From NCBI GenBank assembly GCA_963845695.1, contig CAWJTQ010000010.1, forward strand, positions 1 through 64,000: DNA of 64,000 nt. Direction: 5' to 3'. Origin of the DNA: CAWJTV01 sp963845695 (GTDB taxonomy: Bacteria > Planctomycetota > Planctomycetia > Isosphaerales > Isosphaeraceae). The position numbers were made by a program, and so were the translations under genes. Below are positions 19,801 through 28,613 of the stretch, piece by piece. Position 1 is the stretch's first letter; each line of letters starts with the position of its first letter. The notes under the pieces were generated by a model. It worked only from the letters and a program-made list of their open reading frames with translations. It did no database searches and was not told where the DNA came from.

Positions 19801-20090
19801 CGTCTCGTAGGCAATCGATAGTAAGCAGTAAGCGGCAAAGACACGGACCACTCTCCCTCGACGACCGATGCCCGATCTCACCAGGCTAACGGACGGTCTA
19901 TCATAGAGATTCGGCACTGCCGCGTCTCGGGGTCGGTTGCCGGACAGGATTGACCGGCCTGTCCCTGGCAGGTGATAATCATCTCCCAAGACGGGCGCCA
20001 CGCGTTCCGGGGCCTTGCGTTGCGTTGAGCTGGGCGGGCGAACCCATTCGTGATACCGTAAGGCGTTGAGCAGCCGAAAGGCGCTGAGCA

Positions 20091-21050
20091 GTGATCGCGA
20101 TCGAAAACGTTCGTGACTTCCCTCCCCGGGCTCGAAACGCTTACGTCACGGTCGGTAACTTCGATGGGGTCCATCGGGGTCACCAGAGCCTGTTGAACCG
20201 GCTCCGCAACAAAGCGGATGGAGCAGGCGTACCGGCCCTGGCAATCACATTCGACCCGCATCCCGTCACCTTGCTACGGCCCGAACAAGCCCCGGTTCCT
20301 CTCGTCTGGGCGGAGCGCGAGATCAGCTTGCTCCACGAGGCTGGTGCCACCGAGGTCGGCGTGTTCCGGACCGGCCCCTGGCTCCTGGGTCTGTCGGCAC
20401 GGGAATTCTTCGATCGGGTCATCCTCGGCCAGCTTGCCGCCCGCGGCCTGGTTGAAGGCCCGAACTTCGCGTTCGGTCACGACCGGCAGGGAAACGTCTC
20501 AATCCTGGCGAAATGGTGCGTCGAGGCGGGGATCGACTTCGAGGTCGTCGAGGCAACCCGTATCGACGGAGAGCTGGTCTCGTCCTCGCTGATTCGCGGT
20601 TGCCTGAGCGAGGGCCGTGTCGAGGATGCCGTGCGTTTCCTCGGCCGTCCCCACCGGATCCGGGGTGCGGTCAGTCACGGGGCGGGCCGCGGGGCGGGAC
20701 TGGGTTTTCCGACCGCAAACCTCTCTGAGATCGATGTCCTGATCCCCGCAGATGGCGTCTATGCCGCCCGTGCCTGGATCGACGGTCGAGGGCCGGCCTG
20801 GCCTGCTGCTTGCAACATCGGGCCCAATCCCACATTCGGCGAACACTCCCGAAAGGTCGAAGCCCACTTGATCGGGTTCTCGGGCGATCTGTATGACCGA
20901 GCGATCGAGCTCGACTTCGTCCAGCGGTTGCGATCGACACGGCGGTTCGACGGTCGAGATGAACTGCTCGAACAACTCCGGCTCGACATCGACCAGGCAC
21001 GCCAGGTCTGTGCAACGGGCCCAGCGGGCTCGGTTGTCGATCCGCGTTGA
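20091..21050 (+). CDS. ribF: Bifunctional riboflavin kinase/FAD synthetase
   Basis: The product is 319 aa. It phosphorylates riboflavin to FMN and adenylates FMN to FAD. The N-terminal nucleotidyltransferase domain has VGNFDGVHRGHQ near 22-33 and ITFDPHP near 53, then SSSLIRGCLSEG. The C-terminal flavokinase domain begins GRPHRIRGAVSHGAGRG and has LGFPTANL near 205, then GVYAARAW and CNIGPNPTFGE. The start codon is GTG at 20091. It stands alone, convergent with the kinase gene 20 bp downstream. Length and motifs are normal. Confidence 0.93.
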   Translation: MIAIENVRDFPPRARNAYVTVGNFDGVHRGHQSLLNRLRNKADGAGVPALAITFDPHPVTLLRPEQAPVPLVWAEREISLLHEAGATEVGVFRTGPWLLGLSAREFFDRVILGQLAARGLVEGPNFAFGHDRQGNVSILAKWCVEAGIDFEVVEATRIDGELVSSSLIRGCLSEGRVEDAVRFLGRPHRIRGAVSHGAGRGAGLGFPTANLSEIDVLIPADGVYAARAWIDGRGPAWPAACNIGPNPTFGEHSRKVEAHLIGFSGDLYDRAIELDFVQRLRSTRRFDGRDELLEQLRLDIDQARQVCATGPAGSVVDPR

Positions 21051-21070
21051 AGGACGCTGTTTCTCGGGAT

Positions 21071-22903
21071 TCAGAGTTCGGGACGGTGCTCGTAGTAACG
21101 GCTCAGCGCCATGATCCGCTTGATCTGTCGAACGACGACAAAGCCGGTCAGCACGAGTCCTGCGATGAAGATATTCGGGTGGACCAGCTCCGGGCTCGGA
21201 CGCCACGAGATCTGTCCATCTTGCCACCAGAGCGCCGCATCGAAGTAGAGCCCGCTGAAGGCGACCGTCGCCATCACGGTGGTGATCCAGACCAAAGGCA
21301 CTCGCCACCAGAGCCCCGAGGCCGCGATTAGGAGGGGATAGCCGACGAGAAGGGTGGTCTCGACCCGTACAACCGGCTCGCCAGGGATCGCTCCCGGCTC
21401 GATCGATTCGAGCAGCTTGGTCACGATCGTGAGGCAGACGATATCCGCGGCCGACCAGAGCACGCGGACCCGATCCGACCGGAATCCCGACCGCATCAGC
21501 ACCTGGAAGAGAAGCGCGAGCATCGCCCAGAGCGCGAGGACTACCTGGATCGTCCAGTGCAGCCTCCAGTTGGGATGCGAAGACAGGTGGAAGTTGATCT
21601 GAGTGATGATGGCCATGAGTCCCAGCCCGCCCAGCCGCGCGACCAGTTCCGGCTCGCGACGGTTCCAGCGGCGGAAGCGCGAGACGATCCCCGTGGCGGA
21701 GATCCCATCACCGTGGAGGTAGTTCTCCAACTCGTCGGCCAGCGTCTTGGCCGAAGGGTAGCGGTCTTTAGGGGCTTTCTCCAGGCACTTGAGGCAGATC
21801 CCTTCCAGCTCGCGCGGGATTTCCGGCCGCAGCATGCGGGGAGCCGCGGGATCGCGCTCGAGGACCTGGACCACTGTCTCCATGATCGTGGGGGCACGAA
21901 AGGGAGGCCGGCCGGTCAGGAGCTCGTAGAGGATGGCGCCCAGGCCATAAACGTCGGTGGCCGGTCCCAGCCGGGCCCGCGAGCCGGTGGCCTGCTCCGG
22001 GGCCATGTAGCTCGGTGTTCCCAGGATCGCCCCGCTGATCGACAGCGAACTGTCCACGCCGGTCCTCCGCGCCAGGCCGAAGTCGGTCAAGTACGGCTTC
22101 CCCTGGCCGTCGAGCAACACGTTGGAGGGTTTCAGATCGCAGTGAAGGAAGCCGCATTCATGGGCGTAATGGACCGCGTGGGCCAGCGTGGACACCAGCC
22201 GGGCGGTGGCCTGTGGATCATCCCGGAACCGGCCGGCTTGCTTGGATAGGCTCGTCCCTTCGACCAGCTTCATGCTGAAATAGGGCCGGTCGTCGTGTTC
22301 GCCGACCTCGTAGATCGGCACGATATTCGGGTGGTCGAGGTTCGCCGCTAGCTCGGCCTCTCGCAAGAATCGCTCGCGTTCCTCGAAGGTGGCCATCGAG
22401 CCCGATAGGATCATCTTGAGCGCGACCAGTCGCTTCAATCCCTGATGCCGGGCACGGTAGACGACGCCCATCCCGCCCCGGGCGATTTCTTCGATTAACT
22501 CATAGCCGCCGATGCTCGGCTGGGAGCGGCTCTCCGGCGCTGCACCACGAGATACATAGGGGATCGTCGTATCACCGTCGTTGATCGAGGGGCGGCCACC
22601 CGGACCGGGACACTCGAGCTCGGCGAAGATCGTGGCGATCACCGCGGCTCGATCCGGAAACTCCGCGACGTAGTCCTCCTGGCCGGGATTCTCACCCTGT
22701 TCGCGCCGGAGCTCGAGCTCCAGCGCCAGGAGCTCTGGGAACATCGCGTCGTGTTGGTCGGGAGTCGAGGGTTCGAGGTAAACCGCGATCCGCGGCCGCT
22801 CGCCGGTGCGCCAGGCGGCCTCGAACCGCTCGCAGGCCCGGTTGACGGCTCGGGCGCGGGCCAGCGAGTCGTCGGGATTCGCTTCCACACGCTCCAGGGC
22901 CAT
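21071..22903 (-). CDS. Membrane-anchored serine/threonine protein kinase
   Basis: The product is 610 aa. An N-terminal about 130-residue region precedes the kinase domain (about 133-400). That domain has the glycine loop IARGGMGVVYRA, VALKMI lysine at 163, the catalytic loop HCDLKPSN near 254-261 (Cys where RD kinases have Arg), and the DFG motif near 274. Several membrane helices follow (IITQINFHL, then IQVVLALWAMLALLFQVLM, ETTLLVGYPLLIAASGLWW, IFIAGLVLTGFVVV). ATG 22903 overlaps the stop of the sigma-factor gene as TGATG, which fixes the start and shows translational coupling. The pair probably forms a signalling unit. An in-frame TTG at 22906 is less likely. Confidence 0.88.
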   Translation of the reverse strand: MALERVEANPDDSLARARAVNRACERFEAAWRTGERPRIAVYLEPSTPDQHDAMFPELLALELELRREQGENPGQEDYVAEFPDRAAVIATIFAELECPGPGGRPSINDGDTTIPYVSRGAAPESRSQPSIGGYELIEEIARGGMGVVYRARHQGLKRLVALKMILSGSMATFEERERFLREAELAANLDHPNIVPIYEVGEHDDRPYFSMKLVEGTSLSKQAGRFRDDPQATARLVSTLAHAVHYAHECGFLHCDLKPSNVLLDGQGKPYLTDFGLARRTGVDSSLSISGAILGTPSYMAPEQATGSRARLGPATDVYGLGAILYELLTGRPPFRAPTIMETVVQVLERDPAAPRMLRPEIPRELEGICLKCLEKAPKDRYPSAKTLADELENYLHGDGISATGIVSRFRRWNRREPELVARLGGLGLMAIITQINFHLSSHPNWRLHWTIQVVLALWAMLALLFQVLMRSGFRSDRVRVLWSAADIVCLTIVTKLLESIEPGAIPGEPVVRVETTLLVGYPLLIAASGLWWRVPLVWITTVMATVAFSGLYFDAALWWQDGQISWRPSPELVHPNIFIAGLVLTGFVVVRQIKRIMALSRYYEHRPEL

Positions 22904-23534
22904 CAATTCACCTCGACCACCGACATCCAGGTCTTGCGGATCAAATCCAGGCGGCGCGCGATTGTCCGGCGGCGCAGCCGAGCTGATCGGCGATCTCGTC
23001 GTTGGTATAGCCCTCCATCCGGCTCAGGGCGACCTGCCGGAGGGAATCGTCATCAAGCGAGTCGAGGAGCCGCTGGCACTCCTCGGCCATCATGGCGGCG
23101 AACTCGGGCGTCGGGCCGTCGCCAGCGATCCGCTCCAGGCCCGCCATCGACGCGTCGTCCCCGCTGGCTTGGCCGAAGAGGGCCGCTTCGTCCACGACCC
23201 GACCGCCCCCGCGTTTCTTCCGCCCTTCGCGATGCGCCTGAGCCATGGCTTTCCGCGCCGTGATCACCACCAGCAATCGCCACAAGTCGTCGCGGTCGGC
23301 CAACAGGGGGAACCGCCCCCGTTTCGCGCCGTCGCAGAAGCTGTTGAACGCGCTCAGCGCGGCGTCCTCCTCATCCTCGTCGGCCGTTAACCGCCGCAGC
23401 CTCTTCAGCTTCCCGCGCGCCACCACGACCAACCGGGAAAAGTAACGCTCCCAGAGCGGTTGGGCCGCCGCGAGATCGCCTTCCCGGAGATTCCCCAGCC
23501 AGCACGTGACCGAACCCTCTTCGTCGCCGTTCAT
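22903..23534 (-). CDS. ECF-type RNA polymerase sigma factor (frameshift near 22970)
   Basis: The restored product is about 210 aa. Region 2 includes REGDLAAAQPLWERYFSRL and region 4 includes SLRQVALSRMEGYTNDEIADQLGCA. As written the frame ends in a short unrelated tail. One added C in the C-run near 22970 gives RTIARRLDLIRKTWMSVVEVN, the expected recognition-helix end, and a stop that overlaps the kinase ATG (TGATG). The start ATGAACGG at 23534 has GAGGT upstream. Sigma factors of this type in planctomycetes are typically paired with a kinase, as here. Target promoters are unknown. Confidence 0.85.
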
Positions 23535-24740
23535 GCGCGACCTCATTCGTTGAGGACCCCTGGCGAATCACCCCGACCTCGTTTCGGAATAGCCCCTGGA
23601 TCCAGTGCATTGTACCTCTCCAGCGGCGAATCCCCAACCAGGATCTTCGAGAGGACTTCCGGCGGGCTGGGCGTCTCAAGAGCCGTTGGAAAACGCATCG
23701 CGTATCGTTGACGTGTCTGTTCGCCTCCGGCGTACGGAAGCCATTCCTTGACTCGCGATACCGTGGTTCTCGGTTGGATCGTGAGCTTGTGATGCCGTCG
23801 CCCGTCGATCAGGGTGCGTCGGCGTCTGGAGGTGGCTCGGCCCAAACAATCGATGCATTCACTACAATCGTGGCTTCGTTCGCGCGATTTCGAGTCTGGG
23901 TGATCCTGGCTTCGTTCGCGCGATTTCGAGTCTGAGGGCTGGTTGGCCCGCACAATCGATGTATTCCCTACAATCTGGGTTCGTTCGCGCGGTTTTCGAC
24001 TCTGGGGGACCGTGGGTTCGTTCGCACGGTTTCGATGTCGAACTCAGGTGGGGCGGCCAACGAACCCCCACTGCATTCAATGCGTGGATGCACAAACACA
24101 CTCCTCCATTATCGAGCATGCATCGGGTCTTGAATCTCGTTTCGCCGCTCAGGGAATTCCTGTGTCTGTGTCATGGGCGGATTTCCGAGACGTGAGGACC
24201 GGGGAAGGAATGGAATCCTGAGACCGTCGCGAACCGCTCCGGCGATCGGGGGACGTGAGTTTCCGGATCAGCCCGCCCCGCACTCGCCGGTCGCCTTGAC
24301 GCAGGCTTCGTCTGCGGTTTCCGACGCGACTTGCACTCTCTCGCTGTCGCGGTGCCTTGACTCCGCCAGCTCCGGACGGTTTCGCGCACCAACACATACC
24401 TAGTTAGTATGCCTCAGCTCGGGGATTTCGTTAATGCACCTACGGGGCGTGTGGGCCATTTTTTCGGCGCAAGTCTCGGCGCACCCATGAGATGGTAAAA
24501 ATGGGAAAAATTCCAAGTCGTGATACTGCGCCCCAGGACCCAGGCTGCTCGGTTCCTGGCCACCGGTGAAGGTCTTCCCGAAGCTCGCGCCCACGACTTC
24601 CCGTTGGCCGTGTTATCGGCGCCTGCCGCCTCCAAAGCTTCACTCGCGGATAGCCCGCAAACTTGATAGAGTAAACGCGCCCAGCGGGGCGCGCTGGGAA
24701 TCGCTCGGATTGCGGATGCCACAAGCGGCGGCGGTGGGGC
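23535..24740. other. Intergenic region, about 1.2 kb, repeat-containing, no supported gene
   Basis: Apart from the repeat block described separately, translations are low-complexity or random. The only open frames are reverse translations of the repeats, which give recurring ARTKP/ARTNP peptides and are not believable proteins. A T-rich run lies at 24460-24470. Confidence 0.6.
23839..24040. repeat. Interspersed direct-repeat block (four short units in two long ones)
   Basis: The 27-bp unit GGCTTCGTTCGCGCGATTTC plus GAGTCTG occurs exactly at 23872-23898 and 23908-23934. Diverged copies lie at 23978-24004 and 24013-24040. A second motif, CCCAAACAATCGATGCATTC-like, is repeated at 23841 and 23946, each followed by ACTACAATC or CCTACAATC. 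The arrangement suggests a partly duplicated about 105-bp unit. Confidence 0.85.
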
Positions 24741-25674
24741 ATGAGGCAGGAGCCGATCGAGGAGAGGTTCAGGGAGGCGCTCCAGGCGCTCGTCGAGCAG
24801 GTGAAGGAGGACCGCTCCGTCCTGGCGGCAATCCTCTGCGGCAGCCTGTCGCACGATAAGGTCTGGGCCAAGTCGGACATCGATCTGGCGCTTGTGACCA
24901 TCGACGACAAGAAGGTGGAAGCCGGAGACCTGGCACTCTATGCCAACGGGCTGAACGTCCATGCCTTGCTCGTCCCGCGCGCAGAATTCCGCAAGACGGC
25001 GGAAGGGTCGATCCGCAACTCGTTCATGCATTCGCTCCTGGCCAAAGGGCGGCTGCTCTTCACCCATGATGAAACGATCGCGGATCTCTGCGCCCGGATG
25101 AGCGAAATTGGCGAGCGCGACACGCAGATCCAGCTCCTGCGCGGCGACCCACGCCCTGGGGCCGATCTATAAGGCCCACAAGTGGCTCCTCACCCGCGGC
25201 GACCTGGAGTACACGGCGCTGTGGATCCTCTACGCCGCGACCCCGCTGGCCCAGATCGAGGTCATCGGCCGCAGGCTGCTCGCCGATCGGGAAGTGATCC
25301 CCCAGGCGATGAAGCTGAACCCCGCGTTCTTCAAGACGATCTACACGGACCTACTCAATGGCAAGAAGACGAGGAAGAACGTCCAGGAGGCGCTGGCGTC
25401 GGTCGACCGCTACCTGGCCGACCGCGCACCGACCGTGTTCGCGCCGGTGATCGATCACCTTCGCGAGGTCGGCGAGGTGCGGTCCTGCACCGAGCTCGAA
25501 GATCACTTCCGGCGCAACTTCGACTTCGGCGGCATCACGGGGGCGTGCGAGTATCTGGCCGACCAGGGACTCATCGGCAAGGCCTCCACGCCGGTGCAGC
25601 TCACCCGGAGGAGCCATATCGAATTGCAGGAGCTGGCCTTCTTCTCTATCGGGGAACCATCGGATGGCTGCTAG
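24741..25674 (+). CDS. Nucleotidyltransferase-fold protein (frameshift near 25143)
   Basis: The restored product is about 311 aa. The N-terminal domain shows the polymerase-beta-type nucleotidyltransferase signature ILCGSLSHDKVWAKSDIDLAL (GS...DxD), followed by a third-acid region. After a one-base shift near 25143 the protein continues as THALGPIYKAHKWLLTRGDLEYTALW, a helical domain resembling kanamycin/MNT-type nucleotidyltransferases. It then runs to GEVRSCTELEDHFRRNFDFGG, which looks winged-helix-like. Its stop overlaps the start of uvrA by 11 bp, so the two genes are translationally coupled. Substrate unknown: small-molecule, tRNA or protein nucleotidylation are all possible. Confidence 0.7.
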
Positions 25675-28573
25675 GTCGAACGCCAGGCGGAGCCCGACCA
25701 AGACCTCGGCGCGCACGACCATCGCCGTCCAGGGCGCGCGCGTCCACAACCTCAAGAACATCTCGGTCGAGATCCCGCGCGACAAGCTCATCGTCGTCAC
25801 CGGACTCTCGGGTTCGGGCAAGTCGAGCCTGGCGTTCGACACCATCTACGCCGAGGGGCAGCGGCGGTACATGGAATCGCTGTCCAGCTTCGCGAAGCGG
25901 TTCGTTGCCCAGGTCGCCAAGCCGGACGTCGACTTCGTCTTCGGCCTCTCGCCGGTCATCTCGATCGAGCAGAAAACCATTGCCAGCAACCCGCGCTCGA
26001 CTGTCGGCACCATGACCGACCTCGCCAGCTATCTGAACCTGCTGTTCGCGACCATCGGTGAACCGCGCTGCCCGCGCACCGGCGAGCCGACGCCCGGCCG
26101 GACGGCAAGCCAGATCCTGGAGGCCGTCCTGTCGCTCCCGTCGGGGACGGAGATCGAGCTGCGCGCGCCGGTGTTCACGGTCTACGGCGAGGAGTTGGAG
26201 TTCGTCCTGACCGAGGTGCGGAAGAAGGGGTGCCGGCGGCTGATCATCGACGGCAAGCCGGTGGATCTCTCCGAGCCGCTCGAGCTCGACGAATCGAAAG
26301 TCCGGCACATGGACGCCGTGGTGGACCGCTTGGTGGTCGGCCGGAAGCACGAGAAGGCAATCAAGGCCGCGATCGCCGCAACCTTGCTGGTGGGTGACGG
26401 ACTCCTCCAGGCGCAGGTCGTCAAGGGCGCGAGCAAGGCGGAGTGCGAGCGGTTCTACCGGGGACTCTGTAGCCCGACGCACCACTTCGTTTATGGCGAC
26501 ATCCAGCCCGAGTACTTCATGTTCAACAACCCGGAGAGCGCCTGCCGGACCTGCGGCGGCCTGGGGGTCGACAAGCTGACGCATCCGGAGCTCCTGGTCC
26601 CCGATCCTGGGCGAAGCATCCGCGGCGGTTGTTTCGTGCGCGAGGCATTCAAGTACAACCCCGACACCTGGGACGGACGGGTGATGTTCAGCCTGGCGAG
26701 AGCGCTGCAATTCTCGCTCGATACACCGTGGGAGCAGCTCCCCGAGCCGGTGCGCCAGGCGATCCTCATCGGGATCGATCACAAGATCAAGCTCGCTTCG
26801 CCGCCGGAGGCGAAGGGCAGTCGCGACGACTGGGAGGGCAAGGAGGTCGGCTTCGGCGGGATCGCCCGGCGGATCGAGCGGCGATACCGCCGTTACCGGC
26901 AGAAGGGCGAAGCCAACTCTGGGATGGAAGCCTGGCTCGACAACGTGATGGTCGAGCACACCTGCCCCGACTGCAACGGTGCCCGGGTCCGGGCCACCCG
27001 GCTGTGCTTCACCATCGCGGGCAAAACCATCCACGAACTTGGCCAGCTCAACTTCGACGAGCTCCACGCGTTCCTGGGCACTGTGAAGCCGACCGGCCGC
27101 GGCGCGGATGCCGGCAAACAGGTGCTCAAGGAGATCCGCGGCCGGCTCGAGCTGCTCCTGGGCATCGGATTGGACTACCTGAACCTCAACCGTCGCTCCG
27201 GCACGCTCTCCGGCGGTGAGTCGCAGCGGATCCGCCTGTCCACGCAGATCGGGTCGGGGCTCATGGGGATGCTCTACGTGCTAGACGAGCCGAGCATCGG
27301 CCTGCACCCGAAGGACAACGCGAAGATGATCGCCACGCTGGAGAGCCTGCGCGATATCGGGAACACGGTCATCGTCGTGGAGCATGATGAGGACACAATC
27401 CGCGCCGCCGATCATCTTGTGGAGATGGGTCCCGGGCCGGGTGTCCACGGAGGCACGATCGTCGTGCAGGGGGCGATCGAGGACGTGCTCGCGTGCAAGG
27501 CGTCGCCGACCGGGCAGTTCCTCTCCGGCAAGCGATCGATCGCCACCCCGAGGAAGCGTCGAAAAGGCAACGGCACGACGCTGACCGTCCGCGGAGCCCG
27601 GGAGAACAACCTCAAAGCGGTGGATGTGACGATCCCCCTCGGCAAGATGGTGGCGGTCACCGGCGCTTCCGGCTCGGGAAAGAGTACGCTGATCAACGAC
27701 GTCCTCTACAAGGCGCTGTGGAAGCGGCTCGTGGACACCCGCACGCTTCCCGGCGACCACGACGGAGTCGACGGCCTCGAGTACGTGCACAAGGTAGTCA
27801 ATATCGATCAATCGCCGATCGGGCGGAACAGCCGATCGAACCCCGCCACCTACATCGGCTTCTACGACGCCATCCGGGACCTGTTCACCCGGGCGCCGCT
27901 GTCGGTGGAGCGCGGTTACAAGGCGGGGCGATTCAGCTTCAACGTCAAGGGCGGCCGGTGCGAAGAGTGCCAGGGCGAGGGGGTGATCACCACGCAGCTC
28001 TACTTCATGCCCGACGTGGAGGTGACCTGCGGCGCCTGCAAGGGGGCTCGGTTCAACGGCGAGACGCTGGAGGTCACGCTGCGCGGTAAGACCATCGATG
28101 ACGTGCTGAACATGTCCGTCGAGGAGGGAGCGGTGTTCTTCGCCGATGAGCCGGTTGTGGGCAAGAAGATCGAGGTGCTGAACGATCTCGGGCTCGGATA
28201 CCTGACTCTGGGCCAGTCGGCGACGACGCTCTCCGGAGGCGAGGCGCAGCGGATCAAGATCGCCACGGAGCTGAGCAAGCTCCAGCGATCGAAACACACC
28301 GTGTACATCCTCGACGAACCGACGACGGGCCTGCACCTGGCGGATGTACAGCGGCTACTCGAGTCCTTGAATCGGCTGGTGGACGCCGGGCACACGGTGC
28401 TCTTGATCGAGCACCACCTGGACGTGATCAAGACGGCCGATCACGTGATCGACCTGGGTCCGGAGGGCGGGCACGCGGGCGGTGAGGTGGTGGTGACGGG
28501 CACGCCGGAGGAGGTCGCCGCTTGCAAGGCGTCGTACACCGGGTCCTTCCTGAAGGCGCATCTCCGCGCGTGA
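25664..28573 (+). CDS. uvrA: UvrA-family excinuclease ATPase subunit
   Basis: The product is 969 aa, within the UvrA range. Two ABC ATPase modules are complete: Walker A GLSGSGKSS near 46 and GASGSGKST near 665, signatures LSGGESQR and LSGGEAQR, and Walker B segments VLDEPSIGLH and ILDEPTTGLH. Zinc modules: FNNPESACRTCGGLG and CEECQGEGVITTQLYF...CGACKG are present. The first site, normally CxxC, reads CPRTGEP and so lacks one Cys pair. UvrA binds damaged DNA in nucleotide-excision repair. Coupling to a nucleotidyltransferase gene instead of uvrB, and the degenerate first zinc site, suggest a second, specialised UvrA (resistance or repair) and not the housekeeping copy. Confidence 0.88.
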   Translation: MAARSNARRSPTKTSARTTIAVQGARVHNLKNISVEIPRDKLIVVTGLSGSGKSSLAFDTIYAEGQRRYMESLSSFAKRFVAQVAKPDVDFVFGLSPVISIEQKTIASNPRSTVGTMTDLASYLNLLFATIGEPRCPRTGEPTPGRTASQILEAVLSLPSGTEIELRAPVFTVYGEELEFVLTEVRKKGCRRLIIDGKPVDLSEPLELDESKVRHMDAVVDRLVVGRKHEKAIKAAIAATLLVGDGLLQAQVVKGASKAECERFYRGLCSPTHHFVYGDIQPEYFMFNNPESACRTCGGLGVDKLTHPELLVPDPGRSIRGGCFVREAFKYNPDTWDGRVMFSLARALQFSLDTPWEQLPEPVRQAILIGIDHKIKLASPPEAKGSRDDWEGKEVGFGGIARRIERRYRRYRQKGEANSGMEAWLDNVMVEHTCPDCNGARVRATRLCFTIAGKTIHELGQLNFDELHAFLGTVKPTGRGADAGKQVLKEIRGRLELLLGIGLDYLNLNRRSGTLSGGESQRIRLSTQIGSGLMGMLYVLDEPSIGLHPKDNAKMIATLESLRDIGNTVIVVEHDEDTIRAADHLVEMGPGPGVHGGTIVVQGAIEDVLACKASPTGQFLSGKRSIATPRKRRKGNGTTLTVRGARENNLKAVDVTIPLGKMVAVTGASGSGKSTLINDVLYKALWKRLVDTRTLPGDHDGVDGLEYVHKVVNIDQSPIGRNSRSNPATYIGFYDAIRDLFTRAPLSVERGYKAGRFSFNVKGGRCEECQGEGVITTQLYFMPDVEVTCGACKGARFNGETLEVTLRGKTIDDVLNMSVEEGAVFFADEPVVGKKIEVLNDLGLGYLTLGQSATTLSGGEAQRIKIATELSKLQRSKHTVYILDEPTTGLHLADVQRLLESLNRLVDAGHTVLLIEHHLDVIKTADHVIDLGPEGGHAGGEVVVTGTPEEVAACKASYTGSFLKAHLRA

Positions 28574-28613
28574 CACCCGCGCCGGTCCACGAGACACTCG
28601 TAAGCGCACGGCC

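Noticed and set aside
23543..24119. Overlapping minus-strand frames with ARTKP/ARTNP peptides
   Set aside because: The peptides arise from translating the direct repeats and are not genuine proteins.
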